DNA of 64,000 nt, from NCBI GenBank assembly GCA_015499995.1, contig JADNRV010000036.1:186001-250000 (forward strand), read 5' to 3'. Shown in pieces: positions 10,771-21,812 of this stretch. A program made the position numbers and the translations under genes. Positions within the stretch are counted from its first letter, which is position 1, and every line of letters begins with the position of its first letter. The notes below the pieces were generated by a model. The model was not told the origin of the DNA and did not search any database. It saw only the letters and a list, made by a program, of their open reading frames with translations. The DNA is from Flammula alnicola (lineage: Eukaryota; Basidiomycota; Agaricomycetes; Agaricales; Strophariaceae).

Positions 10771-13700
10771 ATGACCATTGCAGCGCTACGCAGCCTCCAT
10801 GCGATTATAGGAGACGCTATAGATGATATCGAGCGCATATACGCCTCGCATGGAGATTCGTCAAATTCCGAACCTTCAAGCGAGAGACAGACACCAGAAA
10901 ACTTATCGTCGTCTTCAGATCACTTTTCGGGTGAGAACGCGACGCCTGTACACCGACGCAAAAGTTCACAGTCGAATTTGCATGCTTATGTCTCTCCTCC
11001 ACCATCACCGTTGGTGGCAACATCTTCATATGATATACCACCACCGCCGGGGACGTTACCGCCGTCTGGATCCTCTACTACTTCCTCACTGGATTTTCCC
11101 TCGTTGGATGCACCATGGGATCCCACGTCTTTATCCGAGGCATTGACCAAGCATCCTGTGGTTCTCAGTGCAATCGGACGCATTGTAGCTGCTGCTGGAC
11201 AGATGACTGCTACGGCACAGATTCCTTTCCTGAGTCTCTGTGATGCCAGCATGGGTGTACGTCTCCTTTTTCTCTTGTACTGCCAGACTGATTGTAGACT
11301 CACTTTTCTAGTATCATGTTCCATCTTGCATGCGACTTATGGAAGCCTCTCACGTTGTTGAAATATTGCGTGAAGCCGGACCAGGTGGCCTCGATGTTCA
11401 AGCCATCTCTAAAAAGAATGGTGTTGCGGCAAATAAACTTGGTCGGTTTATTTTAGGCCTGTTTAAAAAGATCTTCATGCTAATTTTTGATTTTCGCGTT
11501 CTCTAGCTCACATTCTGCGACTTTTGGCTACCCATCATCTTCTGCGAGAGGTGTCTCCAGACGTTTTTGCTCTGAATCGGCTATCATCACTTGTCGATTC
11601 CGGCAAGACATTCGCGGAATTGAAGCAATTTGAAGCCGATGGAAGGTGTGTATCTTTTAGTTCGATCTTTTAAATTTTCGTCCAAGCCTTATTTTGTCCC
11701 CCAAAAGACCGGAGATGAAATACCGAGACACCAATGGGATAGCGGCGTTTGTTGGGTTATGGTTCGTGCCTTCGGCTAAGTCTCCCCGAAACCTCGCAAC
11801 GACATTAATTTTTAACTAGTTCCGACGAGCTCCAAAAATCGGCAGCTTACATGACCGAAACTTATTATCTCTCTCCTTCTCAAAAAACTCGTGAAGGCAC
11901 TGAGCCTGGGCGTGCCCCCTTTTGCTTCGCATTCGACACCGTCAAGACCGGCACCGGATTTTTCGAATGGCTCGAGGGTGAAGCCAAAGCAAGCAGTAAC
12001 GATGAATTTAATCTTAACGACGAAAGGTACAATGCAAAGCGTCATTTACAGCAGACACACCCATACTGACGTTCATCGAACCAGCACGGAGACAGGCCGA
12101 GGTGGCGTATTTCCGCCTATGCTTGAACCTTCTCAAGACAAGCACTGGCAGGATCGGTCAATGTCAGAACGTCCAGGTCATCACTCCTCTCAACGCCAGA
12201 AGCGTGTCAGCCCGACAAGCACGGATTCGGAGTCGTCATCGACTGTAAAAGATCAATATATCGGGAATTCCAATAGATTTAGACTAGAGAGATTCGGTAA
12301 AGCTATGTCTGGAACGGATGGATGGGAGACCCCTGGAGCTGTTCTCAATGGTAAGATCTATCAGGTCATCCTTTTCGTTGAATATATGCGCTAATATCGA
12401 GGTAATTTAGCATTTGATTGGCATTCTCTGCCTCGTGGAAGTATTATCGTCGACGTGGGCGGTGGGATAGGCTCAACTAGCATGCTTCTTGCCACGGCGT
12501 TTTCTTCGTCAGATGAAGATGCCCTGCGTCTCAAGTTCATCATACAAGATAGACCTGTGGTTTGTGAGATGGGAGAAAAGGTACCACAGAAACGGTTAGA
12601 AATAACGAGGTCATTGACGTACTTTTCGTAGGCCTGGAAAGCAAAATGTCCTGAGTTGTTGAATTCCACCGCAGAATTTCAAGGTATGTACATAGGAATT
12701 TTGTCCGTGTCTAAATCACTGAATCTCAACTTTCTTCTTCGTGTCAGTCCACGACTTCTTCACACCCCAGCCAGTCCGAAACGCTGCCGTCTTCCTTCTT
12801 CGCGTGGTCTTACATGACTGGCCTGACGATTTCGCTCGTAAAATCCTCCTTCATCTTCGTGAAGCAGCTACACCGGACACAAAACTGCTTATCGCAGAAT
12901 TCGTCTTGCCACTTGCATGCCCAGATGATACCGGTAGCAATGGTGGTTTGGAGGACGTCGAAGGCGCAGCGAGTATCCTCCCCCCTGCTCCTTTACTTCC
13001 GAATCTGGGTAAAGCAAGTTCCAATGTCTACCTCATGGACCTCACAGTACGCTTTCCTGCTTTTCTTCCAGTTTAACCTTTCTCAATTGACAATTTACAG
13101 ATGCAAGTCGTGTTCAACGCTCAGGAACGCACGCTCAGGGAGATGGTAGCGCTTACTTTGTCTGCGGGATGGAAGGTGGTCAAAGTGACGAAGTCGCCTG
13201 GATCTCTGTTTGGCCATATGGTCGCAGTGCCTGTGACGGTTCCGGAGCAGTACAGAGCTATGAAACCTGGATCTTTGGACGACCACGGATCAAAAATGTC
13301 GGTCGAACCTAACAGAGAAGGCGAAGTCACATATAATCTGCCTAGGACAGTGGAAAAGGAGCGAAAACGCAGAAGAGAGATGGATATTATCGAACGTGCC
13401 AGCTCGAGATGCGGTACACCGACCTTTGGGTCGAATACTAGACTGTCCTCCATGGAAGAGGCGCTGTCGAGGTTCGGTGCTGGGATCGGTCGGTCAAAAA
13501 CAATGGCTCGAAACTTTTCTTCGCCGTCTGGATCTGCTCCAAAGCCACCTCTTGCCTTAAAGCCGGCATTATCGCTTTCCTCGACTGTAAAAAAGAAGAA
13601 GCCTTCGCCGCTTTCCGTGCCTCCTTTACATTCGTCGCCGACGCCACTGCAATCACCGCGAAGACTACCATCTGCCTCTCCGAGGCACGAGAATTCGAAA

Positions 13701-14348
13701 TTCAAGGCTCAATCTCCAGTTCCTCCTCCAAGGATTATTACGAGACGTATGTCGTTGGCCAATTTGCGTCCGCATTCTCAACATGGGACGATAGGACCTC
13801 CGCCGCCTTTACCCGTCATGCGCCAACCTCCTCCGTCGCCTTTGTCTCCGCGCAACCCACACCCTCCACTATCCAGGCGTGCATCGCACGCGCAGCTTTC
13901 GCAGATCTCGGCCTCGCATAGTCAGAGTCCGGTTCCTTCGGTGTCGAGTTTTATCCCTGTTCGGTCCAGAGCTGAGCCAATTTCGCCCAATGGACTTTCT
14001 CGTCCCAGCGCATCTATTGGGGCTCCCACTACCGCATCTCGACATCCTGCACCGGCAACCGTCATCTCTCGAAGGGCTTCCGTAGCCCAACTTCCGCAGG
14101 TCCCACTTAGAAAGCGCTCCGGAACCGTCGCGACTGGTGGACTGGTAACAAGCGCCAGTGAGGGTAGGATCAGTGGTTTGATGGATGCCGGGGCAGTCCT
14201 TCGGTTCGATGTAGAAAGGAAAGGAGATGCGAGCAGAGCTTCGACGTCCATGCGACCACTTACGCCTGTCTTGGGAGGCGTCGGCATCCTCGCCGCTGCT
14301 GCTAGGATTGATCGAGGAGATTTTAGTCCTCAACCCAGGTCACCATAG
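10771..14348 (+). CDS. O-methyltransferase-like protein with long disordered C-terminal tail
   Basis: About ten exons join in frame without any correction. After a Ser/Pro-rich lead come a plant-type O-methyltransferase dimerisation domain (MEASHVVEILREAG, HILRLLATHHLLREV) and the catalytic domain. The SAM-binding glycine loop is IIVDVGGGIGS and the active-site region is VVLHDWPDDFARKILLHL, containing the His expected for the catalytic base. The domain ends near GSLFGHMVAVPV. A last exon of about 415 codons follows, most of it low complexity: Pro, Ser and Arg rich (PPPLPVMRQPPPSPLSPR) with no known domain. Family members normally stop soon after the catalytic domain at 370-450 residues, so this tail and the serine-rich insert between TETYYLSP and the SAM loop are unusual. 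The substrate is unknown; no biosynthetic cluster surrounds it. Confidence 0.85.
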
Positions 14349-14472
14349 TCCTTGACTCATTTCCATCCCTTGTTAGAGGACAATTCACATTTATTTTGTT
14401 TTTGTTTTCGTCACCTCAGCCTGTGCTTTCTCGTTCAATATTTAGACATATGCAATGTGCCATTGTTTATCC

Positions 14473-14490
14473 AAAAAAAAAAAAAAAAAA
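14473..14490 (+). repeat. Poly-A tract (18 A)
   Basis: An 18 A run followed by an A/G-rich stretch, between the convergent ends of the methyltransferase and the coiled-coil gene. It is either a simple repeat or the trace of a retroposed tail. Confidence 0.8.
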
Positions 14491-14543
14491 GAAAGAAAAA
14501 GAAAACCATGTAAAGTACATCTACACAAATCCCAACCAACGAA

Positions 14544-15464
14544 CTACCAAGTGGCAAAATTCTCCTGAACACCTTTCACCCAAGCCCTATTAGAAGCGGC
14601 CAGCTCTTCAAATCGAGCAGAGCGAATCTCGAATTCCGCGAACCATTCCTCTTTTTCGACGATCAAGTATAACTCGCGAGCCGTCGCGTCGAGTTTCAGT
14701 CGCTCGATCTCCTCGAGGAGACGCGCCTCCTGCGCGCGTTTCTCGACGATGATGTCCTTCAACTTGGATCGCTCAAATGACATCTTTTGAACTAGTTGGT
14801 TGACTTGGGCTAGGAGCTCCGTGCATGTTACTTTCACGCAATCCCTGATTACGGCCATCCAGTCCACGATTGTCTTCATCCGATCTACGATTCCGTTAGG
14901 GTCCTCCAGGACTGTTAGTCTCGCTTTGAGAGACGTATTCTCCTCCTGGAGCCTTTCCAGCGCCTGGTGGATCTTCAATATGTCGGCCTCGAGACCTGAG
15001 CGATCTCCAGTCATGCCGCGGAGGTTTGGCGTCGTGTCGGGACTTGAAGTTTGGTGGAAGATCTCCAAGTCGATGAAATTCGGGTATAAGAACCAAGCAT
15101 AGATAAGGACAGGGGGCAGTGAGAGGATTAGAAAGATAGTCCTGACAATGTTTCCCCCCGGCACTAAGCTGATTGGTGGTACGTCGTAGCGCTGGTAAGA
15201 GAACATGGCGGCCTCCAATGCGTCCATATAGCCACAGACGTCAATCCAACGTGCGACCTGGCTACAGAGAACAATTGCCAATAGAATGGCGCGGAAGTAA
15301 TGGGCTAAAACCATCTGGTATATCTTGGTGAATATTTCCTGGAGTTTCAAGTATCCCAGACCCGCAATTGAGTAGAGATGAGCTGCAGCAAGCGTGACGA
15401 TCAACGTCGGACTCGGAGGCGGCTGGGCGGCGGGTTGGTTGTCAATGTTGAGTGACTCGGACAT
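14544..15464 (-). CDS. Membrane protein with C-terminal coiled coil, function unknown
   Basis: A single 306-codon exon. Three hydrophobic segments can be seen at about residues 20-40 (IVTLAAAHLYSIAGLGYL), 58-76 (AILLAIVLCSQVARWI) and 104-124 (IVRTIFLILSLPPVLIYAWF). From about residue 155 the protein is a long charged helix of coiled-coil type (LEADILKIHQALERLQEEN, later KRAQEARLLEEIERLKLDA). This layout, a membrane anchor plus a cytoplasmic coiled coil, suggests a tether or scaffold, but I recognise no family. It is convergent with the methyltransferase gene. Confidence 0.7.
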   Translation of the reverse strand: MSESLNIDNQPAAQPPPSPTLIVTLAAAHLYSIAGLGYLKLQEIFTKIYQMVLAHYFRAILLAIVLCSQVARWIDVCGYMDALEAAMFSYQRYDVPPISLVPGGNIVRTIFLILSLPPVLIYAWFLYPNFIDLEIFHQTSSPDTTPNLRGMTGDRSGLEADILKIHQALERLQEENTSLKARLTVLEDPNGIVDRMKTIVDWMAVIRDCVKVTCTELLAQVNQLVQKMSFERSKLKDIIVEKRAQEARLLEEIERLKLDATARELYLIVEKEEWFAEFEIRSARFEELAASNRAWVKGVQENFATW

Positions 15465-16307
15465 CTTGGTGGTGACTGTGATGGGTGATTATTTGTGAAG
15501 CAGCTGGCGTGTCTCCAGATGGTTTTTTAAGTAGAAGGAGGACCTTTGTTCTGTACGGCAGTCATCGCTGCGGCCAGGCGTCGAATCACTGGCAGCTAGC
15601 CACCATTCACCTACCTTTGTACGTCTGGAAGTCGACGCGTTTGTTTCACCAACTCGTTTATCTGCACTAATAATTCGATTGTCAGGGGTCTTTTCAAGGT
15701 TTGTGCTCGAAGACAAGGAGACTTAGCTGATTGTCAAGCTTGAAGTAGCTTCAGGCATAGTCGCTGCCTCTGTCGCGTGGTCGATGCACGCTGCGTGGAA
15801 TTCTCGATTTGGCTATTTCTTTCTTTCTTGGCGCGTGTTTCAAATCAACAAAAATTCCTTTCTTTTCAACCACCATGACCAGCTCATTTTCTTTGCGATA
15901 TACTCCTTTGGCTCGATGAAAACATGGTCCTATGTCGTAGCGCTGTTCTGGCCTTCTAACTGGTTGCGTGTTGCTCTCTAGCATCCCGTTATAAGTCGTC
16001 GCGACCACTTGCGTGGGTATAATTGGTTGTTGGGCTTTCTAATTCATGCAATGGCAACCTTTTTTGCCTTGTGTTTGTCGGATTGCAAGTAAGCGGTCCA
16101 GTAGTTTAAATTTTGCTCTCTTTTTTGATTGATTTCTTTAGGAAAAATAAATGGGGCCGTCTCCTGGCTCCTCGGAGGCACAGTGAATATTCCTCGTTTC
16201 TGTGTATGATTTTATGCTCGGGCCTGGCGATCTGTCCTCGATCTCTATGTCTTTATACTTACTACGGACGTTCTGATTCTTGACGCGTTATCGCACCTTC
16301 AATCTCT
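15465..16307. other. Intergenic, promoter region
   Basis: Divergent promoter space between the coiled-coil gene and the small gene at 16308. Pyrimidine-rich stretches are present; no supported gene. Confidence 0.55.
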
Positions 16308-16725
16308 ATGAAACGAAGTCTCTCACCGTCGCATCATGCCAGCACGTCTTCGACTGTAATTCAAGGGCTTGCAACCAAACTAAAGGCCTCTGGCATGGTA
16401 AGAATTATCTAACTTGCATCAACCCATCAGCGATTCGTTTACATTACATATAACGTTACAGGCGGCTGCTGCATCGCCACTGGCGAGGCTCGATGTCGTG
16501 CTTATCGCGACATCGAAAAGTTTCTCACATGATGGTGAAGAACAATCATCAGATAGACAGGCTTCAAGACGAAGGCGAGGGATCAACGTTAACTTGTGCG
16601 TCGTGTTCTACCCGAACATATCAGACGAGCGCTCTACTCCAACAAGCCAGTTTTGCCGTTTGAACTCTCGTCGCTTCAGACCCCTGTTTGATGACCAAAC
16701 TCATCAGCAGGGCTTTTCCACGTGA
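16308..16725 (+). CDS. Small spliced gene, hypothetical protein
   Basis: Exon 1 (16308-16397, 30 codons, MKRSLSPSHHASTSS) and exon 2 (from 16462) are joined in frame by an intron with GTAAGA donor, CTAAC branch site and TTACAG acceptor. The product is about 117 residues with an Arg-rich centre (QASRRRRG) followed by a hydrophobic strand-like segment (INVNLCVVFYP). I do not recognise a domain. Support comes from the clean intron and open frame only. It could also be the first part of a longer gene whose later exons have decayed. Confidence 0.45.
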
Positions 16726-16872
16726 CCCCGCCCATTCCCACCAGGTTCGGGTCCCCCATCCTCAATCATAAAATGATAAATGCCTCGAGGCAATGACTCC
16801 GCCACTCTCTCCTTCTTTCATTTGACCCCCCCCCAGCCGCACCACGCCTGGGTGCCATCACATCTTCGGCCC

Positions 16873-18456
16873 ATGGGCGCGCTCAACGAGGATATCCTGC
16901 GCCACATTCTCGAATTCGTCCCTGTGGAAACGCTTGACAAGATCAACAGCTCTAATTACGTTTTCTACGAGGCATGGATGAAATCGAGGTATGCCATGAT
17001 CACTCTCATCAAGAGAGATAAGGAGGTGAAGAGGCTTCTAGCTCATCTTTGGTAAGTTTTGCTTCCCTTCTCTTCGCTTCGAAATGAAGTTCACGATCTC
17101 TCCTTCAGCAATCCGTACGTCGCACGCCACGTGCAGAAAGTTAATATTCGCCCATGGCTCGTTCAGCCACGGACGAAGTCACCTCGAAGTCTCACGGAGA
17201 ACGTCATAATCCGATTCATGGAATTAGTGGATCCAGACTATACCAGGAAGACAGCAGAGCGACGACTGCAGAAGCGACTGCGTAAGGATACAGCAATGGT
17301 CACAGCAGCCTTCGCGCAAATGAAGAACGTTAATGAGTATAACATCGACTGGGACGACAACGATGGCTTCCATCCCGAATTTTATCATGCGTTTCTCGCA
17401 CCTCCTTTGGAGAAATGGGCAGGCCACTTGGTCAAATTGACGATCAAGGTTCCGCCTTCAATGGTCGACTCCCTCGCAAGTGTTCGCCTTCCTCATCTCG
17501 AGGACTTCACGTACCACCTCAGTACGGACTCTCTTTCCTTGAAAGATATCAACAACTCCCACGATGGATTCGTTGTCTTTGTCAACAACCTAAGGGACTC
17601 CTTGGTGTCGTTGACCTTTTCATCCACGTATACGTCCCAGAACCTGGACCTCTCCCGTATATTCCGGATGATGGGCACCTTTCCGTCCCTCAGAAAGGTT
17701 TCCTTGTCCATCCCGTTCGACGGTGGACACCTTTCGGAACCCATGTCGTTCGTGGGGTTCTTATTGAAGCACCGAGGGAGCTTGAAGGAGTTCGGCTTGC
17801 TTACGAGTCGGTGTACTGTTCACTCGAAGCCCGGCGACCCTGAACACATCAATTGGATTCAGAAGCTTTTGGCAAGTTTCGACCAACCCTTCCCTTTGCT
17901 TCGCGGTCTTAAGATCGCTTTACGCCCCTTGCGGGCTCCTTTGGACATCCTTGTCGTCTTTTTGGATAAGCATTCATCCACCCTCCAGTCCGTCACCTTC
18001 ATGGATCGCTCACTCGCCATCACGGAACTCGAGGGGCTCTTTGGGTCATCCCCTTACAGGACGGAGAGTATTCAAGAGCTCCACGTCAAAGTGGATGCAC
18101 TTTCGGCGACGTTTCTCGCACGCATCGCCCGTCTTTTCCCGAACCTAAAAATACTGAAGTTGGAGTGCGCTCGGATCGACATCGACCGCACATGTGTGAT
18201 GAATATCAGTCTTCGGAACCGAGGCGTGGTGAGTGCATCATTTTGATAGGCATCGCAATTCGCGCGCATTTTTTGCTGACGCACATTCTCATAGACGGAA
18301 TTCTTTGGAAATCTTCATGCCAACAGACAAGCGATTCGTGGGTGGGGACTGCAGCACCTTGCTATCGGACCCTCGGAATACAACTGGGTCCGCGTTATTG
18401 AACACGATCTCGTCCACTACCTTCCGAAACTCACGGTCAGCTGTTTCACGCTTTAA
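16873..18456 (+). CDS. F-box protein with LRR-like C-terminal part
   Basis: Three exons. The N-terminus MGALNEDILRHILEFVPVET is an F-box (Skp1-binding) motif. An intron after AHLW joins in frame to CNPYVARHVQKVNIRPWL. The central and C-terminal parts carry irregular leucine-rich repeats (GHLVKLTIKV, LRKVSLSIPF, LRGLKIALRPL, LFPNLKILKLE). A second intron near 18229-18294 leads to the last exon (TEFFGNLHANRQAIRGWGLQ) with a stop at 18454. The product is about 500 residues. Role as substrate receptor in an SCF ubiquitin ligase follows from the F-box; the target is unknown. An upstream in-frame-looking ATG at 16780 does not add recognisable sequence. Confidence 0.8.
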
Positions 18457-18973
18457 TGATTTTCACGAAACACGTCTTTCATTCTCCCTCTCCTTGCATC
18501 TAATTAACGCCTCCCCCCTATGCTGTCCTTCTTTCATGTAATTTGGAGGTCGCTTAATAATTATGTAGAACCGATGTATATCTGTCGTATACCTATGCTA
18601 TAGTACCATTTGTATGTACCATTATGTATCATCTGCTTGTAAAGTCTGTAACGTGTACTATAGTGTAGTTAGATACTTATTCAATTAGTCGCTTTATGCC
18701 CTCCCGACTAATTTTACTTCCATTCAATAACCAGTGCGAAGGACTGAGTTCTACGGAATACTCCCGGAATGGGCTTTTTTTGTCTCCTTCGGAACGGAAA
18801 CTGCGCTCACTTAGACTCTGATGTTTACTGTCAGATTAGAGAGCGAGCAGGTGGTGATTTATTGGCTACTTACAGTAAGACAGGTATCGTGCTAGTTACT
18901 CTAAGTACTTAGCGTCCGTGTTGAGAATTCAGTACTTGGTACTCAGACAATGATTATATGTAGAAGGCGGAAG
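18457..18973. other. Intergenic between convergent genes
   Basis: AT-rich 3' flank of the F-box gene and of the DUF6533 gene. No supported gene. Confidence 0.6.
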
Positions 18974-20341
18974 TTATATCGGAAATTTGGGTTCTGTTCC
19001 GCTGATGTCACGTTCCAACATCTCAACTTCTCCAGCTTCTCCGGCTCCTTCAGCTTCGGTAGAATAAGAACAGGAAAAGTCGGAAGTCAATGATAATGGA
19101 GGTCTATTGAGTTTCAATGTCTGCATGTTTATAATCACGCGGCAGCCCTTGAGGATAATTCCGTCGTTAGATTGTAGGGCAAGAGCTACGAAGATTCCGT
19201 GGATGCTTACCGCGACTGAAAGAATTGTCGTGAGTAATCTAGTGCCACGAACACGAGTACATTTCGTCAAGCTCAGGCCTTCATGTGAAATGAAGGAAAG
19301 TGACTTACGACCACACACTATGAGTCAAACTATGCACACGCAAAGAATACGTGGTGGGAACAGTGAACAATGCTACAATACGCTTGGTGTCAGAATTTCT
19401 GTCAGACGATAAACGATGTCGCTGTACTCACTGCAAAAGAGAAGAAAAACTACCAGCCCATCCCGAAACACTGTAGAAACAATCTTATGGTACGATGGCG
19501 CTTGCCATTCCTTGGAAGGGTTCGCCTGCTTATACCAGGTCATGACCCAGATCATTGCTTGTACGACAATCGGGGTGATACTGAACATCCGTGAGCCGAC
19601 ATAACAATTATGACAGATGAATTCGTAGATGTACCAGAGAATGATACTAGCGTGTACTGGAGTATTTTCCACCAAGCAGGTTCCGTCGTATTCAAGGAGG
19701 GAGTTGAGATGCACTGCCGCATATGTCATAACCGAAACTTCGGAAACGAATACGAGGCCCAGGAATACGCCGACTTGGCGATCTTTGTTGTAAAGAGCCC
19801 AGACTGTGCGCAGACATCATGAATGCGGGTCTAATATGTAAATGATGCAAACAAAAAATTTACCTCTTACAAGGATAACAAGTTCGAACAAGCAAATCGT
19901 GATCTGGAAGTACACCGATTGATATGCGAACCAAACAGCGCATGCCGACGTGCTCAGAGAGAGTTTAGAGAAGAGGATTGTCGCGACGATATGATTGGTA
20001 CTGGTATGAAAACTGTGAGCTTCAACGCGTCAGAGAGAATGAATTGAACGACGCTTACACTTGGCAAATGAGGGGCACATATCGCAACAGCAAGTATAGC
20101 CATTTTGTAATGGTTAGCTTGCTCCTAGATTATGATCGTCAAGGCTGTAGGACGAAGAAGAGCATAAGGACACGTACTTCCAAACATATGTATATTCATG
20201 CGAGATAGTCAACGCATGCTCCCAAAGAAGGCAAACGACAGAGGCCACTGTACATACTTTTGCATTAGGCTGCTTATTGCAAACATGGTCGAAAATGTAG
20301 CCACTCACGCGACATGTACAGCCTCGCCTCAATGGATTCAT
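18974..20341 (-). CDS. DUF6533 seven-helix membrane protein
   Basis: Multi-exon gene on the minus strand. The first recognised exon carries VVCLLWEHALTISHEYTYVW, the DUF6533 motif (LLxYDHxxTxxxEIxxIW), and joins to KWLYLLLRYVPLICQV. Further in-frame exons give helices ATILFSKLSLSTSACAVWF, the RVWALYNKDRQVGVFLGLVF motif, IVVQAMIWVMTW and the last exon SIHGIFVALALQ plus GCRVIINMQ, where the Ser/Glu-rich cytoplasmic tail begins. This is the usual order for the large basidiomycete family of GPCR-like proteins with this domain; ligand and signalling are unknown. The N-terminal exon before the motif and one internal junction near 19250-19380 are uncertain. A Ste3-type pheromone receptor was considered because of the pheromone gene at 6.3 kb, but the motifs are those of DUF6533. 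Confidence 0.7.
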
Positions 20342-20610
20342 AGCCTACATGGTGGTGAACAGGTGGGTCGTGCGCGACTTCCATACCAAAGGGGGGGAGG
20401 CGATACTAGTATCTCAGGGAGTTGGCCAGCAAACCACGATCGCAACTGGGTAGTGAAAGGGAAGGAGGAGAAGAACCACAAAGCGTACAACATGTGGCTC
20501 GGAATCTGCCTTGCTATTTCAATAATTCAATGAAGGCGCGGTTGCAATGTATTCGGTCGCTACTTACTTAAGACCGATAGTCTGAGTGGAGGTGGGAGCC
20601 TGTTGGAAAG

Positions 20611-20694
20611 AGGGCGATCAGGCACCCGGCCCTACAGCCGTTTCGGAAATTCTTGTCCACGGTGATTTCCGACGTTTTTTAAATAAAATAAATC
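20611..20694 (+). repeat. Left terminal inverted repeat of the VPS11-carrying element
   Basis: Matches the reverse complement of 21729-21812. The best core is 20634-20657 (ACAGCC then TTTCGGAAATTCTTGTCC); the outer 20 bases align more loosely (AGGGCGATCAGG against AGGGTCATCAAG). Confidence 0.75.
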
Positions 20695-20919
20695 AAACAA
20701 ATCGAGAAAATAAGAAAAATTCAGAAAATTCAGAATCGTAGCTTCCGCTGTCTCTACTCCTCGTAAACGAGCATCTACACTCTTTTAAATATCTATACAT
20801 CATGTCTGATGACTACGACAATCATCCCTTGGACTTTCCTGTGTCTGACGGTGAAGAGAACATCTTCCTACATCGAAAGCCGTGCCCGCTACCCAACGAG
20901 ATGATTCATGAGCTTGCAC

Positions 20920-21215
20920 AATGCCAGTGCATCTGCAAAATTCCCCGCGTCCTCGATTTGTATCCTCAAATAGTCCTCATGCCGGTCATACTTCTTCGCA
21001 AGGTAGGATGCATGCTCAAAGTAACCCGCTTGTCTGCACACACGAATCGCGGTGACAAGGTCGAACGGCAGCTCCTCCGCGTCTCCTCCATCTGCCTTGG
21101 TATTCCGCCGCGATTCTGTCTTGATGAAGCTGTCGAGCCGCACAACGTCTTTGAGCTTGGTGTAGGTGTTGAGCAGGAGGGTGGTGTGGTCAGCGTTGGC
21201 TAGTCCCAGACTCCC
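20920..21215 (-). pseudogene. VPS11 (PEP5) gene fragment inside a transposon
   Basis: About 100 codons recognisable as the alpha-solenoid of Vps11, the shared core subunit of the HOPS and CORVET tethering complexes: HTTLLLNTYTKLKDVVRLD, then PFDLVTAIRVCRQAGYFEHA and YLAKKYDRHEDYLRIQIED. Vps11 is about 1,000 residues long, so this is a small internal piece; no RING domain or beta-propeller part lies nearby. Flanking inverted repeats show that it was captured by the element. The surrounding frame (20889-21314) is open but its ends are unrelated to Vps11. Confidence 0.85.
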
Positions 21216-21728
21216 ATAGAGTGCACTTCTTGAAGATACGTTACGAGGTTGTTTATTCGTTGTGCGTCGAGATACTATACGTAATGATTCGAATTCAAGT
21301 TCGAATTTTGGCAATGGAATTTAGGACTCTTTTTTGAGGGTTTTGACAAGGGTTCACGATAGCCCTCTGGAAGACTTGATGATGTGGCACTGCACAGTGG
21401 GCAACCTTGCCTCTGCGACATGCTCCGGGGCACTTGAAAGCAAAAATAAAATATCTAGTTGCTATTCATGAGGTCATCCTTCATTTTCAGTCATTCTGGC
21501 TTCCATTTGTGAGGTCTTTTGGCCCCAAATCAAAAGTTTGAAGACTTCGAGGCCTGGATAGCTCTATTACAACCTAACCTCGTCAGAAACAACCAGGCTT
21601 TGAGCCGTATGCATGGTATTGATATGGTTACATATAAGGAACATTAAACACTCGAAAGGATTGCAGAATCACTTGATTAAAGCTCGTTCTTGCATTTCTT
21701 GCATTTCTTGCATTTTCTGGATTTTCTG

Positions 21729-21812
21729 GATTTATTTTATTTTAAAACGCCGGAATTCACCGCCGGACAAGAATTTCCGAAATGGCTGTAATCAAAATGT
21801 CCCTTGATGACC
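21729..21812 (-). repeat. Right terminal inverted repeat of the VPS11-carrying element
   Basis: Inverted copy of 20611-20694. Just inside it (about 21689-21732) lie short direct repeats of TTGCATTTC and TTTTCTGGA. Confidence 0.75.

Larger units (their letters stand above)
20611..21812. mobile_element. TIR DNA element carrying a captured VPS11 fragment
   Basis: Two inverted arms of about 80 bp flank 1 kb of sequence. Reading inward, both ends contain TACAGCC, TTTCGGAAATTCTTGTCC, a GGTGA(A)TTTCCG(A/G)CG-like stretch and then AAATAAAATAAATC. The interior has no transposase but holds a piece of VPS11 on the minus strand and, overlapping it in antisense, an open frame of 133 codons starting at 20802. 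I could not fix the exact outer ends or a target duplication. This looks like a non-autonomous element that has transduplicated host coding sequence, as Pack-type elements do. The superfamily is undetermined. Confidence 0.7.

Noticed and set aside
13121..14333. Minus-strand frames of 121-194 codons under the methyltransferase tail
   Set aside because: They are antisense to the low-complexity exon, without splice signals or domains.
18974..20341. Possible Ste3 pheromone receptor matching the pheromone gene
   Set aside because: The helices carry the DUF6533 motif (WEHALTISHEYTYVW) and RVWALYN; Ste3 signatures are missing.
20889..21314. The VPS11 frame as a functional short gene
   Set aside because: It covers about a tenth of Vps11, starts and ends in unrelated sequence and lies inside transposon arms.
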